DNA from: Alicyclobacillus contaminans DSM 17975
Lineage (GTDB): Bacteria; Bacillota; Bacilli; Alicyclobacillales; Alicyclobacillaceae
Assembly (NCBI RefSeq): GCF_000429525.1
Contig: NZ_AUCA01000013.1
Location: forward strand, 1 to 64,000
DNA: 64,000 bases
Direction of reading: 5' to 3'
Made by a program: the position numbers and the translations under genes. Below, piece after piece: positions 9,465 through 18,343 of this stretch; the first letter of the stretch is position 1, and each line of letters starts with the position of its first letter. Under the pieces are notes generated by a model. It did not search any database and was not told the DNA's origin. It was given only the letters and a program-made list of their open reading frames with translations.

Positions 9465-10541
9465 ATGGTACGAAAAATGGTTCAGCTATTTTTTGCGGTC
9501 ATTGGGGTGGTTCTTGGCTATGAGTTCTGCCCGGACTTATTCCGCCTTCTTCACCTGGATTATCCACCGTTCAGTTACCGATGGTTTGGCGCCCTCCTCG
9601 GGGGCAGTGTGTTCGTTTTATGTACCTTTTGGTTGGTCAACTACACCACCACGCTCATCAAATGGGTGGAAGAGAAACTGTTGAAGACGCCGGTGGCGGA
9701 CATTCTGTCGGGGACCATCGGAATGGTCATCGGCCTTTTGGTCGCCTATCTGTTTGCGCCGGCGATTCGGGTCATCCCCGTGGTGGGGCTGCCCATTCAG
9801 TTTTTCGTCAGTATTCTTTTGGCATACCTGGGTTTGCGGATTGGATTCACCAAGCGTGGGGATTTACTGGCCCTGTTCTCGGGGAAACTGTCGTCCAAGG
9901 AGAAGGACAAGGACAAGAAAGGATTCCGGGCCGGTGAGGCCAAACTGCTGGATACCAGTGTGATCATTGATGGGAGAATTGCGGACCTGGTGCAGACCGG
10001 CTTTCTTGACGGCACACTGGTGATTCCGTCGTTCGTCCTCGAAGAACTGCAGCATATCGCTGACTCATCGGATGTTCTCAAGCGGAATCGAGGACGCCGC
10101 GGGCTGGACGTCCTGAATCGCATCCAGAAGGAATCGAAAGTCAAGGTGCAGGTCTACGAGATTGACTTCGATGACATTCAGGAAGTCGATTCGAAGTTGG
10201 TGCGCCTGGCCAAACAGATCCACGGGAAAGTGGTGACCAACGACTTCAACCTGAATAAAGTGTGCGAGCTGCAGGGGGTCTCCGTGCTCAACATCAACGA
10301 TTTGGCGAACGCCTTAAAACCAGTGGTTCTCCCAGGAGAGGAACTGAACGTCCAGGTCATCAAGGACGGAAAGGAACAAAACCAAGGCGTGGCGTACCTG
10401 GATGATGGCACCATGATTGTCATCGAAGGGGGACGGGATTATATCGGCGGTCGGGTGGATGTGCTGGTGACCAGTGTGCTGCAAACGTCCGCCGGGCGGA
10501 TGATTTTTGCGAAGCCCAAGCTGCTGGAGAAAGCACTGTGA
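9465..10541 (+). CDS. yacL: YacL-type membrane PIN/TRAM domain protein
   Basis: The 358-residue product has four hydrophobic helices in the first ~135 residues. A PIN nuclease-like domain follows, with D-T-S-V-I-I-D-G-R near 167 and a later acidic segment T-N-D-F-N-L. It ends with a TRAM domain (V-Q-V-I-K-D-G-K then [10 protein letters not shown]). PIN domains are usually RNases; the substrate of YacL is not known to me. I used ATG at 9465 with AGGAGGTGA upstream; the 13-base gap is slightly long. It has its own promoter and terminator and precedes ispD, as in B. subtilis. Confidence 0.92.
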   Translation: MVRKMVQLFFAVIGVVLGYEFCPDLFRLLHLDYPPFSYRWFGALLGGSVFVLCTFWLVNYTTTLIKWVEEKLLKTPVADILSGTIGMVIGLLVAYLFAPAIRVIPVVGLPIQFFVSILLAYLGLRIGFTKRGDLLALFSGKLSSKEKDKDKKGFRAGEAKLLDTSVIIDGRIADLVQTGFLDGTLVIPSFVLEELQHIADSSDVLKRNRGRRGLDVLNRIQKESKVKVQVYEIDFDDIQEVDSKLVRLAKQIHGKVVTNDFNLNKVCELQGVSVLNINDLANALKPVVLPGEELNVQVIKDGKEQNQGVAYLDDGTMIVIEGGRDYIGGRVDVLVTSVLQTSAGRMIFAKPKLLEKAL

Positions 10542-10557
10542 CCAAGAGGAATGGAAC

Positions 10558-10588
10558 GGGACCGGTGGAGTGCACCGGTCCCCTTTTT
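10558..10588 (+). terminator. Intrinsic terminator after yacL
   Basis: GGGACCGGTG (10558–10567) pairs with CACCGGTCCC (10573–10582) and is followed by CTTTTT. Confidence 0.93.
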
Positions 10589-10645
10589 ACAACCTGCTTG
10601 CAATTGAAGGCTGGGCGTGGTGTGATGTAGAACGGGTGAAGTCAC

Positions 10646-11338
10646 GTGGTGCATGGCATTGTGGTTGCGGGCGGGCAAGGGACCCGCATCGGTTTTCAGA
10701 AGCAGTTCGCGCAACTGGCCGGCAAAGCCGTGTGGCGCAGATCCGCTGAGGCGTTGCGTGCCGGCGGCGTGGCGCGTATTTGGCTGGCCGTACCGGAAGC
10801 GGATGTGGAGCGTTTGTGCCAGGAGATCTCATCGTCGGCGGATGCGGCGTGGCTTACCGTCACAGCCGGTGGCAACAGTCGGTTTGAGTCGGTGCGCAAC
10901 GCCCTCGCCGCATTGCTGCAAGATGACGAAGGTGCGCGCTGCGACTTCGTGGCCGTGCACGATGCGGCTCGTCCGTTTGTTCACCCCGACGACGTGCGCG
11001 CGGTGATTGCCGCCGCGAGATCATGTGGTGGGGCCATTCTGGCCGTGCCGTCACCCGACACGGTGAAATCGGTTCGCGACGGCCGAGTGGTTCACAGCAT
11101 TCCGAGGGAACAGGTGTGGCTTGCGCAAACGCCGCAGGTGTTCGCGTTGGAGTGGATGCGGAGCCGGTATTTTTCGACGGAGCCTTCCGCCGCGCTGACC
11201 GATGACGCGTCGCTGTTTGAAAATGCGTCGCACGAGATTCACGTCGTTCCGGCAACCCAGGAAAATCGAAAGATCACCACGCCCGCGGACTGGGCGTATG
11301 CGCAGTGGCTGGCTGCGCAGCGGTGGGGAGGTGTGTAA
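10646..11338 (+). CDS. ispD: IspD, 2-C-methyl-D-erythritol 4-phosphate cytidylyltransferase
   Basis: IspD catalyses the CTP-dependent third step of the MEP isoprenoid pathway. The 230-residue product shows the nucleotidyltransferase loop (V-A-G-G-Q-G-T-R then K-Q-F) near the N-terminus and the VHDAARPFV motif around residue 105. The start is GTG; two GTG codons in tandem (10646 and 10649) are possible. The ribosome site is weak (GGGTGA). Its stop touches the ispF start, so the two are translationally coupled. Confidence 0.95.
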   Translation: MVHGIVVAGGQGTRIGFQKQFAQLAGKAVWRRSAEALRAGGVARIWLAVPEADVERLCQEISSSADAAWLTVTAGGNSRFESVRNALAALLQDDEGARCDFVAVHDAARPFVHPDDVRAVIAAARSCGGAILAVPSPDTVKSVRDGRVVHSIPREQVWLAQTPQVFALEWMRSRYFSTEPSAALTDDASLFENASHEIHVVPATQENRKITTPADWAYAQWLAAQRWGGV

Positions 11339-11833
11339 ATGGACAGAGTGGGACTGGGGTTTGATGTCCATGCGTTCGCGCCCGACCGCAGATTGGTTCT
11401 CGGCGGTGTGGAAATTCCATTCACACACGGATTGGCCGGGCATTCGGATGCGGACGTGGTGCTGCATGCGGTCATGGACGCGTTGCTTGGCGCCCTGGCA
11501 TTGGGGGACATCGGGCAACACTTTCCAAACACCGATGAGCGCTATCGAAACGCCGACAGCAAGCTGCTGTGCGAGCAGGTGTACGCGATGATTCGCAGTC
11601 GGGGCTATCAGGTGGGGAATATTGACGTTATGATCATGGCGGAACAGCCGAAGATTGCGCCGCACACCACGGCGATGCGCGCGTGCATCGCTGAGTTGGT
11701 TGGATGCACCATGGACGCCGTCAGTGTCAAAGCAACGACCATGGAAAAAATGGGGTTTGTCGGCCGACGGGAGGGCATTGCCGCGCAGGCCGTGGTGCTG
11801 CTGACGCCAAGCGGGAAGGATGTGCATCAATGA
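11339..11833 (+). CDS. ispF: IspF, 2-C-methyl-D-erythritol 2,4-cyclodiphosphate synthase
   Basis: IspF makes the cyclodiphosphate in the MEP pathway as a metal-dependent trimer. The 164-residue product begins with GFDVHAF, where D9 and H11 are metal ligands, and continues with LAGHSDADVVLHA and GDIGQHFPNTD. GGGGAGGTG precedes the ATG, which abuts the ispD stop. The end overlaps the gltX start by four bases. Confidence 0.97.
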   Translation: MDRVGLGFDVHAFAPDRRLVLGGVEIPFTHGLAGHSDADVVLHAVMDALLGALALGDIGQHFPNTDERYRNADSKLLCEQVYAMIRSRGYQVGNIDVMIMAEQPKIAPHTTAMRACIAELVGCTMDAVSVKATTMEKMGFVGRREGIAAQAVVLLTPSGKDVHQ

Positions 11834-13284
11834 CAGTACGGGTTCGGTTTGCCCCGAGTCCGACGGGACACTTACATATTGGCGGTATTCGCACCGCGCT
11901 GTTCAACTATCTGTACGCGAAGCACCACCATGGGCAGTTCATCCTGCGGTTCGAGGACACCGATTTGGAGCGGAATATGCCCGGTGCGGAAGAGGAAATT
12001 CTGGAGGGATTCCGCTGGCTCGGATTCACCTGGGACGAAGGTCCTGATGTGGGCGGAGAACACGGTCCCTATCGTTGTACGGAACGTCTGGAGATTTACC
12101 AACAGTATGCGGACAAGCTGCGCGCTGAGGGCCGCATCTACCCCTGTTTCTGCACGCCTGAGGAGTTGGAGGCGGAACGCGAACAGGCGCAGCGGGAGGG
12201 GCGCATGCCGCGCTACAGTGGCAAGTGCCGACACCTCTCGGAGGCAGAACGGGCAGCCAAACTCGCGGAGGGGCGAGTGCCCAACTGGCGATTTGCCATA
12301 CCCGCCCACCAGGAGATTGCATTCCATGACTTAATTCGCGGCGACGTCCAGTTCCACACAGACGACATGGGGGACTTCGTCGTCGTCAAGTCCAACGGGA
12401 TCCCGACCTACAATTTCCAGGTGGTGATTGACGACGCGCTGATGGGGATCACGCACGTCATTCGGGGAGAGGAACACCTGTCCAACACCCCGCGCCAGCT
12501 GCTGATTTTCCGCGCCCTCGGCTGGGATGAACCGCAGTTCGCACACCTTCCGCAGGTGCTGAACACGGACCGGAAGAAGTTGAGCAAGCGCGATCCGAAC
12601 GTGATGCCGGTCGCCGCGTATCGCGAGAAGGGCTATCCGCCTGAGGCCATCGTCAACTTCCTGGCACTGCTCGGATGGTCGCCGGGCGGGGAAGAAGAGA
12701 TCATGAGTCTGGAGGAAATCGCCGAACGCTTCGACCTGGACCGAGTCAGTCGAAGCGGTGCGGTCTTTGATGCCGACAAACTTCGGTGGATGGCTGGACA
12801 GTACATCAAACGGATGCCCTTGGCGACCCTGGTGGAAAGCGTATCGCACCAATTGCAAGCGCATGGAATCTCCATTCCGGCGGGCAGGGATGAGCATTGG
12901 CTGGATCACGTGGTCTCGTTGTATCAGGAACAGATGAGCTGTGCGGAAGAATTTGTGTCGCTCGCTCGCCGGTTCTTTACTCCGGATGTGACATGGAGCG
13001 ACGAGGCCACAGCGGTGCTGCGGGAACCGGGCGCGAGCGCGGTGGTGGCCCGCTATTTGGATCTGGCCAAAGCGGACAGCGAGTGGACCGCGGATGCGAG
13101 TCGGGCGCGATTCAAAACGATTCAACAGGAACTGGGCGTGAAAGGCAGACAGCTGTACATGCCGGTTCGCGCAGCGGTGACCGGAGAAGTTCACGGGCCG
13201 GACTTACAGTTGTCCATCGCCTGTCTGTCGAAGGACTGGGTGCTGCGCCGGCTCCAGGCCGCCTTGCAACGAGCCGCTGAGTGA
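11830..13284 (+). CDS. gltX: Glutamyl-tRNA synthetase
   Basis: GltX is a class I synthetase charging tRNA-Glu; in Bacilli it usually also misacylates tRNA-Gln for the amidotransferase route. The 484-residue product has RFAPSPTGHLHIGG (HIGH motif, about 6–19) and KKLSKRD (KMSKS, about 247–253). ATG overlaps the ispF stop as ATGA. In B. subtilis cysE follows; here a cysteine T-box and cysS follow directly. Confidence 0.97.
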   Translation: MTVRVRFAPSPTGHLHIGGIRTALFNYLYAKHHHGQFILRFEDTDLERNMPGAEEEILEGFRWLGFTWDEGPDVGGEHGPYRCTERLEIYQQYADKLRAEGRIYPCFCTPEELEAEREQAQREGRMPRYSGKCRHLSEAERAAKLAEGRVPNWRFAIPAHQEIAFHDLIRGDVQFHTDDMGDFVVVKSNGIPTYNFQVVIDDALMGITHVIRGEEHLSNTPRQLLIFRALGWDEPQFAHLPQVLNTDRKKLSKRDPNVMPVAAYREKGYPPEAIVNFLALLGWSPGGEEEIMSLEEIAERFDLDRVSRSGAVFDADKLRWMAGQYIKRMPLATLVESVSHQLQAHGISIPAGRDEHWLDHVVSLYQEQMSCAEEFVSLARRFFTPDVTWSDEATAVLREPGASAVVARYLDLAKADSEWTADASRARFKTIQQELGVKGRQLYMPVRAAVTGEVHGPDLQLSIACLSKDWVLRRLQAALQRAAE

Positions 13285-13410
13285 GACGTTCCGCGATACA
13301 TTTCTTAGCGGCCACAGCAGCGGGTTGCATCCGATGGGCGTACGGTTTGACAAAACGGCCGCCTTTTGCACAAAATAACGTGTGAGCCAGCGTGGAGATT
13401 CCTCTGCGCT

Positions 13411-13650
13411 TGATATCATGAACGGCAAGGCACTGGGCGGGAGAAATCGCGGGGAACGCGTAGGGTACAGAGAGAGGACGCCGGAGGACCCCGGCTGCAA
13501 GCGTCCTTCCCTGCGTTCGCGACGTGCGCCCGTCCGCTTCGGAAGGAACCATCCACCGCGCGGCGGATGCAGTAAAATCCGACGGAATGGCCCCGTTATC
13601 GGTCACGTGAGCGGCTGCCCTTGGCAGCAATTCAGAGTGGAACCGCGGTC
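13411..13650 (+). promoter_or_regulatory. Cysteine-specific T-box leader of cysS
   Basis: An extended -10 (TGATATCAT, 13411–13419) may start this leader. Stem I can be drawn from GGGC (13435–13438) with GCCC (13528–13531), TCGCG (13447–13451) with CGCGA (13518–13522), and AACGC/AGGG with CCCT/GCGTT. The apical part has the T-box signatures AGAGAG and GGCTGCAAG. The specifier loop presents TGC (13525–13527), a cysteine codon. The T-box core AGAGTGGAACCGCGG lies at 13634–13648; its TGGA would pair with a tRNA ending UCCA, as expected for tRNA-Cys. Uncharged tRNA-Cys would favour antitermination and cysS expression. Confidence 0.9.
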
Positions 13651-13683
13651 AACACCGTCTCTGTTGGAGAGACGGTGTTTTTT
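13651..13683 (+). terminator. T-box regulated terminator upstream of cysS
   Basis: AACACCGTCTCT (13651–13662) pairs perfectly with AGAGACGGTGTT (13668–13679), followed by a T run. It lies immediately after the T-box core, so it is the conditional terminator. Confidence 0.95.
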
Positions 13684-13739
13684 CACAAGACAGTATCCGG
13701 CCATGTTTGTGGGACTGACAGGTGAAGGAAGGGTTGCGT

Positions 13740-15158
13740 ATGACCATACAGTTGTACAATACGCTCACAGGGAAGAAGGAGCCGCTGCAGACGTTGGAAC
13801 CGGGCAAGGTTCGGTTCTACGCCTGCGGGCCTACGGTCTACAACTATTTTCACGTGGGCAATGCGCGGATGTTCGTCGTGTTTGATACTGTCCGACGGTA
13901 TCTCGAATACCGCGGTTACGATGTCACGTTCGTGCAAAATTTCACGGACGTCGACGACAAGATTATCCAGCGGGCGATTGAGACAGGCAGCGATGTGCGC
14001 AGTGTGGCCAACCATTACATCCAGACGTACTTCGAAGACGCCGATGCGCTCGGCATCCGCCGAGCGACCGTTCATCCCCGTGTTACGGAATGCATTCCGG
14101 ACATCATTCAATTCATTCAGGATCTGATTGACTCCGGTCATGCATACGTGCGGAATGGAGACGTGTACTTCGATACCTCGTCGTTCCCGGAGTACGGCAA
14201 GCTGTCCGGCCAGTCTCCCGAGGATCTGCGCGCGGGATTTCGGATTGAGGTGAATGAAGAAAAGGACGATCCCACCGATTTCGCCCTCTGGAAAGCGGCC
14301 AAACCGGGCGAAGAGTTCTGGGAGAGCCCCTGGGGGCCGGGGCGACCGGGATGGCACATCGAGTGCTCGGTGATGAGTCAGAAGTATTTGGGGAAACAGA
14401 TTGATATACACGGCGGTGGCCGGGATCTCGTTTTCCCGCATCACGAAAACGAGATTGCTCAGAGCGAAGCCCACTCCGGGACCTGGTTCGCGCGGTACTG
14501 GATGCACAACGGGACGCTCAACATCAACGGAGAAAAAATGTCGAAGTCGCTAGGGAATTTTATCATGACTCGGGATTTGTTGGCGCAGCGGCCGGCGCGG
14601 GCGGTTCGGTTCTTCCTGCTCAGCGCACAGTACCGACATCCCCTGAACTACACGGAGGAGGCCATGGACCAGAGCGAACAGGCCATGGAGCGAATAGATA
14701 GGGCGCTCCGGAATCTGTCGTACCGCCGGCAGGTCCTTGAACAGGCCGCAGGCGGATTTCCGCAGGTGGACGACGCTGCGGAACAGCGGGCTCTGGTGGA
14801 GGAGGTTCGGCAGCAGTTCATCTCCGTGATGGATGACGATTTCAACACCGCGGACGGCATCTCTGCATTGTTTGAGGGCGTGCGTCGCGCGAACACCTAT
14901 CTGGCGCGGGATGCGGTATCCACGCAGGGCTTGGACATCTGGGCCGCTTTAATCCGAGAACTGCTGGATGTCCTCGGATTGTCGGCCCCTGCAGCCGAGA
15001 ATGACCTCACGGCGGAAGTGGAACGGTTGATAACAGAACGCAACGAGGCCCGCAAGCGCCGCGACTTCGCCCGCGCGGATGAAATTCGCCAGCAGCTTCA
15101 GACTTGGGGCATCGTCCTGGAGGACACCGCCCAGGGAACGAGATGGTACAGGCGATGA
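13740..15158 (+). CDS. cysS: Cysteinyl-tRNA synthetase
   Basis: CysS is a zinc-dependent class I synthetase. The 472-residue product has C29 in YACGPTVYNYFHVGNAR (HIGH-type motif), further zinc-site residues in G-W-H-I-E-C-S and H-H-E-N-E-I, and EKMSKSLGN (KMSKS) at about 265. I chose ATG at 13740, with GAAGGAAGGG upstream, over GTG at 13722. It is controlled by the upstream T-box. It overlaps mrnC by 16 bases. Confidence 0.97.
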   Translation: MTIQLYNTLTGKKEPLQTLEPGKVRFYACGPTVYNYFHVGNARMFVVFDTVRRYLEYRGYDVTFVQNFTDVDDKIIQRAIETGSDVRSVANHYIQTYFEDADALGIRRATVHPRVTECIPDIIQFIQDLIDSGHAYVRNGDVYFDTSSFPEYGKLSGQSPEDLRAGFRIEVNEEKDDPTDFALWKAAKPGEEFWESPWGPGRPGWHIECSVMSQKYLGKQIDIHGGGRDLVFPHHENEIAQSEAHSGTWFARYWMHNGTLNINGEKMSKSLGNFIMTRDLLAQRPARAVRFFLLSAQYRHPLNYTEEAMDQSEQAMERIDRALRNLSYRRQVLEQAAGGFPQVDDAAEQRALVEEVRQQFISVMDDDFNTADGISALFEGVRRANTYLARDAVSTQGLDIWAALIRELLDVLGLSAPAAENDLTAEVERLITERNEARKRRDFARADEIRQQLQTWGIVLEDTAQGTRWYRR

Positions 15159-15550
15159 CCTCCTGGCAGCCTGGTGTGCTCTCCCCGCTGGAACTGGCGT
15201 TCATCGGGGACGCGGTGTGGGAACTGTATGCCCGCAACCATGTCCTCGGAAAGGGTGTGCGGCGCCCTGGACAACTGCACCGGGAGACCACGCGCTACGT
15301 TCGGGCGGATGCGCAGGCTGCCGCTGCCGCAGCGCTGTGGGATGACCTGACCTCGGAGGAACAGGCGATTGTGCGCAAAGGTCGTAACGCCAAGTCGGGA
15401 ACTGTCCGCAAGAACGCGGCGGTGCTCGATTATCGACACAGCACAGGGTTTGAGGCGTTGATTGGATATCTGTATGGACAGGCGGATCGAACGCGTTTGG
15501 ACGAGGTGTGTGCTCAAGCGCTGAAGTATCTCGACAATCGGGAAGGATGA
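15143..15550 (+). CDS. mrnC: Mini-ribonuclease III (MrnC)
   Basis: MrnC is an RNase III catalytic domain without a dsRNA-binding domain that matures the ends of 23S rRNA in Bacilli. The 135-residue product has LELAFIGDAVWELYAR with the catalytic acidic residues and a second helix (G-F-E-A-L-I-G-Y-L-Y-G) typical of the family. ATG at 15143 has AGGGA upstream; ATG at 15155, overlapping the cysS stop, is an alternative. It sits between cysS and rlmB, as in B. subtilis. Confidence 0.94.
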   Translation: MVQAMTSWQPGVLSPLELAFIGDAVWELYARNHVLGKGVRRPGQLHRETTRYVRADAQAAAAAALWDDLTSEEQAIVRKGRNAKSGTVRKNAAVLDYRHSTGFEALIGYLYGQADRTRLDEVCAQALKYLDNREG

Positions 15551-15555
15551 TGCAG

Positions 15556-16455
15556 ATGCCGCGTGGAGGCAGAATTGCAAAGGCCGGAGGGAGGTCCGGT
15601 CGAAACGCGGGGGAAGACCGCCGGCGTGGCCGAAAGCTTGAAGATCCGGGAGCGAACCGGAAACGACTGGGTGCGGTGCGAACGGCACCGGCGCAGATGG
15701 ACGGGCGAGGGACGGCGGAGGCGACTTCACCCCGCGCCAATCTGGTGCACGGACGCCATCCGGTGTTGGAAGCGTTGAAAGCAGGGCGCCCTATCAACAA
15801 AATTCTCGTCTCCGACGCGTCGGAAGGCGGAAGTTTGCTTGAAATCCTCGGGAAAGCGCGTGCCGCTGGCGTGGTGGTCCAAACGGTTCCCAAGGCACAC
15901 CTGCAGAAAGTGGCGGGAGAAAACCACCAGGGCGTGGTCGCGTTCGTGGCGCCGCGAGACTACGTGGAGCTCGACGACCTGGTGGCTCGCGATACGGGAC
16001 AGCAGCCCCTCATCCTGTTGTTGGATGAAGTGTCCGATCCGTACAACTTTGGCGCCATCCTCCGCACCGCGGAAGCGGTCGGCGCGCAGGGGGTGGTGAT
16101 TCCCAAGCGGCGGGCCGTGCCGTTGACGGAAACGGTGGCCAAAGCCGCCGCGGGCGCGGTCGAATACGTGCCGGTGGCGCGCGTGTCCAATCTCGTGCAG
16201 GCCATCGAGCGTCTTCAGAGTGCCGGATATTGGGTGGTCGGCGCCGACGTGGCGGGGGAGTCTCTGTATACGGACGTGGACTATCGCGGGGCGATTGCGG
16301 TGGTGATTGGCGCGGAAGGCAAGGGGCTCAGCAGACTGGTGAAAGAGCGCTGCGACTACTTGGTGAAGTTGCCCATGCACGGCAAGCTGCAGAGCCTGAA
16401 CGCGTCTGTCGCGGCGGGCGTGTTGTTGTATGAAGTGGTCCGGCAGCGCGGATAA
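15556..16455 (+). CDS. rlmB: 23S rRNA (guanosine-2'-O-)-methyltransferase RlmB/TrmH family
   Basis: This is a SPOUT-class RNA 2'-O-methyltransferase. The C-terminal ~230 residues hold the substrate-binding N-domain (N-L-V-H-G-R-H-P-V-L-E-A-L) and the SPOUT motifs D-P-Y-N-F-G-A-I-L-R-T-A, V-I-G-A-E-G-K-G-L-S and L-N-A-S-V-A-A-G. About 60 N-terminal residues are rich in Arg, Gly and Ala. Start is uncertain: ATGs at 15547, 15550 and 15556 are in frame; GGAAGG at 15541–15546 is best spaced for 15556. Confidence 0.93.
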   Translation: MPRGGRIAKAGGRSGRNAGEDRRRGRKLEDPGANRKRLGAVRTAPAQMDGRGTAEATSPRANLVHGRHPVLEALKAGRPINKILVSDASEGGSLLEILGKARAAGVVVQTVPKAHLQKVAGENHQGVVAFVAPRDYVELDDLVARDTGQQPLILLLDEVSDPYNFGAILRTAEAVGAQGVVIPKRRAVPLTETVAKAAAGAVEYVPVARVSNLVQAIERLQSAGYWVVGADVAGESLYTDVDYRGAIAVVIGAEGKGLSRLVKERCDYLVKLPMHGKLQSLNASVAAGVLLYEVVRQRG

Positions 16456-16471
16456 GCGTCGGAGGCGCGGA

Positions 16472-16978
16472 TTGGCCTGTGTGATTGTGGATGGATACAA
16501 TGTCCTCCCGCACTTGTTTCAATCCGCGCTGGACACTCTCTCGAACATCGAAGAGGCCAGAGGCGAATTGTTGGAGTGGTTGAAAGAATACCGGGCATTC
16601 TCAGGGCAGGATGTCATGGTGGTGTACGATGCGCATCAAACCAAGCAGCCCGGATCAGACGAGGACATTGGCGGGGTTCGCGTCATCTTCACGGCCTATC
16701 AGGAAACGGCGGATGAACGGATTGAACGCTTGGTCTATGAATTGAGGGATGCGTATCGGAACATCACGGTGGCGACGTCTGACTTGGCAGAACAGCAGGT
16801 CGCGTTTGGCGGTGGCGCGCTGCGCATTTCTTCGCGGGAGTTCGCACAGCAGTTGCGGGCGATGAAACAGTCCATTCGGGGGGTGGTCGAGGGGCAGCAT
16901 CAGCCGCTCCGCAATCCATTGTCTGACAGCGTCCGACAGGATATCGCAAAGATTCTCGAAAAATGGCGGCGGGGGTAA
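16472..16978 (+). CDS. rae1: Rae1/YacP, NYN-domain ribosome-associated endoribonuclease
   Basis: Rae1 (YacP) is a PIN/NYN nuclease that in B. subtilis cleaves mRNA in the ribosomal A site. The 168-residue product begins with IVDGYNVL, carrying the first catalytic Asp. Acidic positions follow in D-V-M-V-V-Y-D-A and V-A-T-S-D-L-A-E-Q. I chose TTG at 16472, six bases after GGAGG, giving the usual family length. It is the last gene before the sigH promoter. Confidence 0.92.
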   Translation: MACVIVDGYNVLPHLFQSALDTLSNIEEARGELLEWLKEYRAFSGQDVMVVYDAHQTKQPGSDEDIGGVRVIFTAYQETADERIERLVYELRDAYRNITVATSDLAEQQVAFGGGALRISSREFAQQLRAMKQSIRGVVEGQHQPLRNPLSDSVRQDIAKILEKWRRG

Positions 16979-16986
16979 TCGATAGA

Positions 16987-17016
16987 TTGACCTTCGTAGA
17001 TTACATAATGTATAAT
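16987..17016 (+). promoter_or_regulatory. SigA promoter of sigH
   Basis: TTGACC (16987–16992) and a perfect TATAAT (17011–17016) are separated by 18 bases. This places the start of transcription near 17023 and rules out an ATG at 17015 as the sigH start. Confidence 0.85.
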
Positions 17017-17050
17017 GCTCACATCGCGACAGCCGATTCGGGGTGATTCC

Positions 17051-17695
17051 GTGACAACTCAGACAGAAATGTTGAAACATGTTCCTGCCCTTGAGGATCG
17101 CACCGACGAAGATCTCGTTGAAGCTGTTCGGAATGGAGATAACGAGGCGCTGGAGTACCTCATTCACAAGTACCGAAATTTTGTTCGTGCGAAGGCGAGA
17201 GCCTATTTCCTGATAGGTGCCGACCGCGAAGATATCGTTCAGGAAGGCATGATTGGACTCTACAAGTCCATCCGTGATTTTCGAGAGGATAAGTTGACGT
17301 CGTTTAAGGCGTTTGCTGAATTGTGCATCACGCGTCAAATCATCACCGCCATCAAGACGGCGACGCGGCAAAAACACATTCCGCTCAACTCCTACGTGTC
17401 ACTGGACAAGCCCATCTACGACGAAGATTCGGATCGGACACTGCTGGACATCATTTGCGCAGCGCGCGTGACAGATCCGGAGGAACTCATCATTCACCAA
17501 GAAGAGTTTGATGACATCGAGGTCAAAATGTCCGAATTATTAAGCGACTTGGAGCGCAAGGTCTTGATGCTGTACTTGGATGGGCGTTCCTATCAAGAAA
17601 TCGCGGTGGACTTGGATCGGCATGTGAAGTCGATTGACAACGCGTTGCAGCGCGTGAAGCGAAAATTGGAGAAATATTTGGCTGGTCGAAGGTGA
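17051..17695 (+). CDS. sigH: RNA polymerase sigma-H factor
   Basis: SigH directs transition-state and early sporulation genes. The 214-residue product has sigma-70 region 2 (D-R-E-D-I-V-Q-E-G-M-I-G-L-Y) and region 4 with a helix-turn-helix (S-Y-Q-E-I-A-V-D-L then K-S-I-D-N-A-L-Q-R). The GTG start at 17051 has GGGGTGATT just upstream and lies downstream of the promoter. Position between rae1 and rpmG-secE-nusG is the conserved Bacilli order. Confidence 0.96.
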   Translation: MTTQTEMLKHVPALEDRTDEDLVEAVRNGDNEALEYLIHKYRNFVRAKARAYFLIGADREDIVQEGMIGLYKSIRDFREDKLTSFKAFAELCITRQIITAIKTATRQKHIPLNSYVSLDKPIYDEDSDRTLLDIICAARVTDPEELIIHQEEFDDIEVKMSELLSDLERKVLMLYLDGRSYQEIAVDLDRHVKSIDNALQRVKRKLEKYLAGRR

Positions 17696-17707
17696 ACTGA
17701 ACACTTC

Positions 17708-17737
17708 TTGACACGGCGCGGGTCGCTGTGCTACTTT
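17708..17737 (+). promoter_or_regulatory. Probable SigA promoter of rpmG-secE-nusG
   Basis: TTGACA (17708–17713) is followed after 18 bases by TACTTT (17732–17737). The -35 is perfect and the -10 is fair. Confidence 0.55.
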
Positions 17738-17804
17738 TAAAAAAGTGTATGGGGGTCGAACCCCTTTTATTTATGATGTTGCCCTTTTGAGGGAGGTGTG
17801 CCTG

Positions 17805-17954
17805 ATGCGCGTCATTATTACCCTTGCTTGCACGGACTGCAAACAGCGGAACTATACCACGACGAAGAACAAGAAGAACGATCCGGACCGGATTGAACTG
17901 AAGAAGTTCTGCCGTTACTGCAACAGCCATACGGTTCATCGTGAAACCCGCTGA
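17805..17954 (+). CDS. rpmG: 50S ribosomal protein L33
   Basis: This is a small protein of the large subunit, 49 residues. Two pairs, C-T-D-C and C-R-Y-C, make it the zinc-binding (C+) form. GGGAGGTG precedes ATG at 17805. It stands upstream of secE and nusG, the usual place of the rpmGB copy. Confidence 0.96.
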   Translation: MRVIITLACTDCKQRNYTTTKNKKNDPDRIELKKFCRYCNSHTVHRETR

Positions 17955-18019
17955 ACGCGAGGCGCCGTTGCCTGTGTCTCGCGACGAGCGCTCAGGGTAG
18001 GAGAAGTGAGGTAGGAGTC

Positions 18020-18247
18020 ATGGCAAAGCCGAACGAAAAAGTCGTTGAACGCAAGGGGAAGCGCGCGGGCATCGCGGCCTTTTTTGTGGAAACGTATCAC
18101 GAACTGCGCCGCGTGCGTTGGCCGGGGCGCAAAGAGGTCGTGAATCTGACGACCGCTGCCTTGCTCGTGTGCTTTGTCATGGGGCTGCTGGTCTGGGCGT
18201 TTGACTTGGGCGTCGCGAAACTGCTGTCTTTGATTGGGTTGATTTAG
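18020..18247 (+). CDS. secE: SecE, preprotein translocase subunit
   Basis: SecE clamps SecY in the Sec translocon. The 75-residue product has a basic N-terminus, the amphipathic helix with the family motif E-L-R-R-V-R-W-P-G-R-K-E, and a single membrane helix at about 45–68. AGGTAGGAG precedes the ATG. It is followed by nusG. A small AAACGG/CCGTTT hairpin lies at about 18249–18268. Confidence 0.96.
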   Translation: MAKPNEKVVERKGKRAGIAAFFVETYHELRRVRWPGRKEVVNLTTAALLVCFVMGLLVWAFDLGVAKLLSLIGLI

Positions 18248-18343
18248 GCTCGGTCAAACGGGGAATACCGTTTACTGAAATGCGGTCTCTGTGCGGCCGG
18301 CGCAAAGTTGAAGTCGGGGGGTGCGGGGCATTCCGCCCTCAAC

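Noticed and set aside
13491-13500. TGC at 13496–13498 as the T-box specifier
   Set aside because: It falls in GGCTGCAAG, the conserved apical element of stem I. The TGC at 13525–13527 lies in the proper internal loop.
17015-17050. ATG at 17015 as the sigH start
   Set aside because: It overlaps the TATAAT of the sigH promoter, so it would not be in the mRNA.
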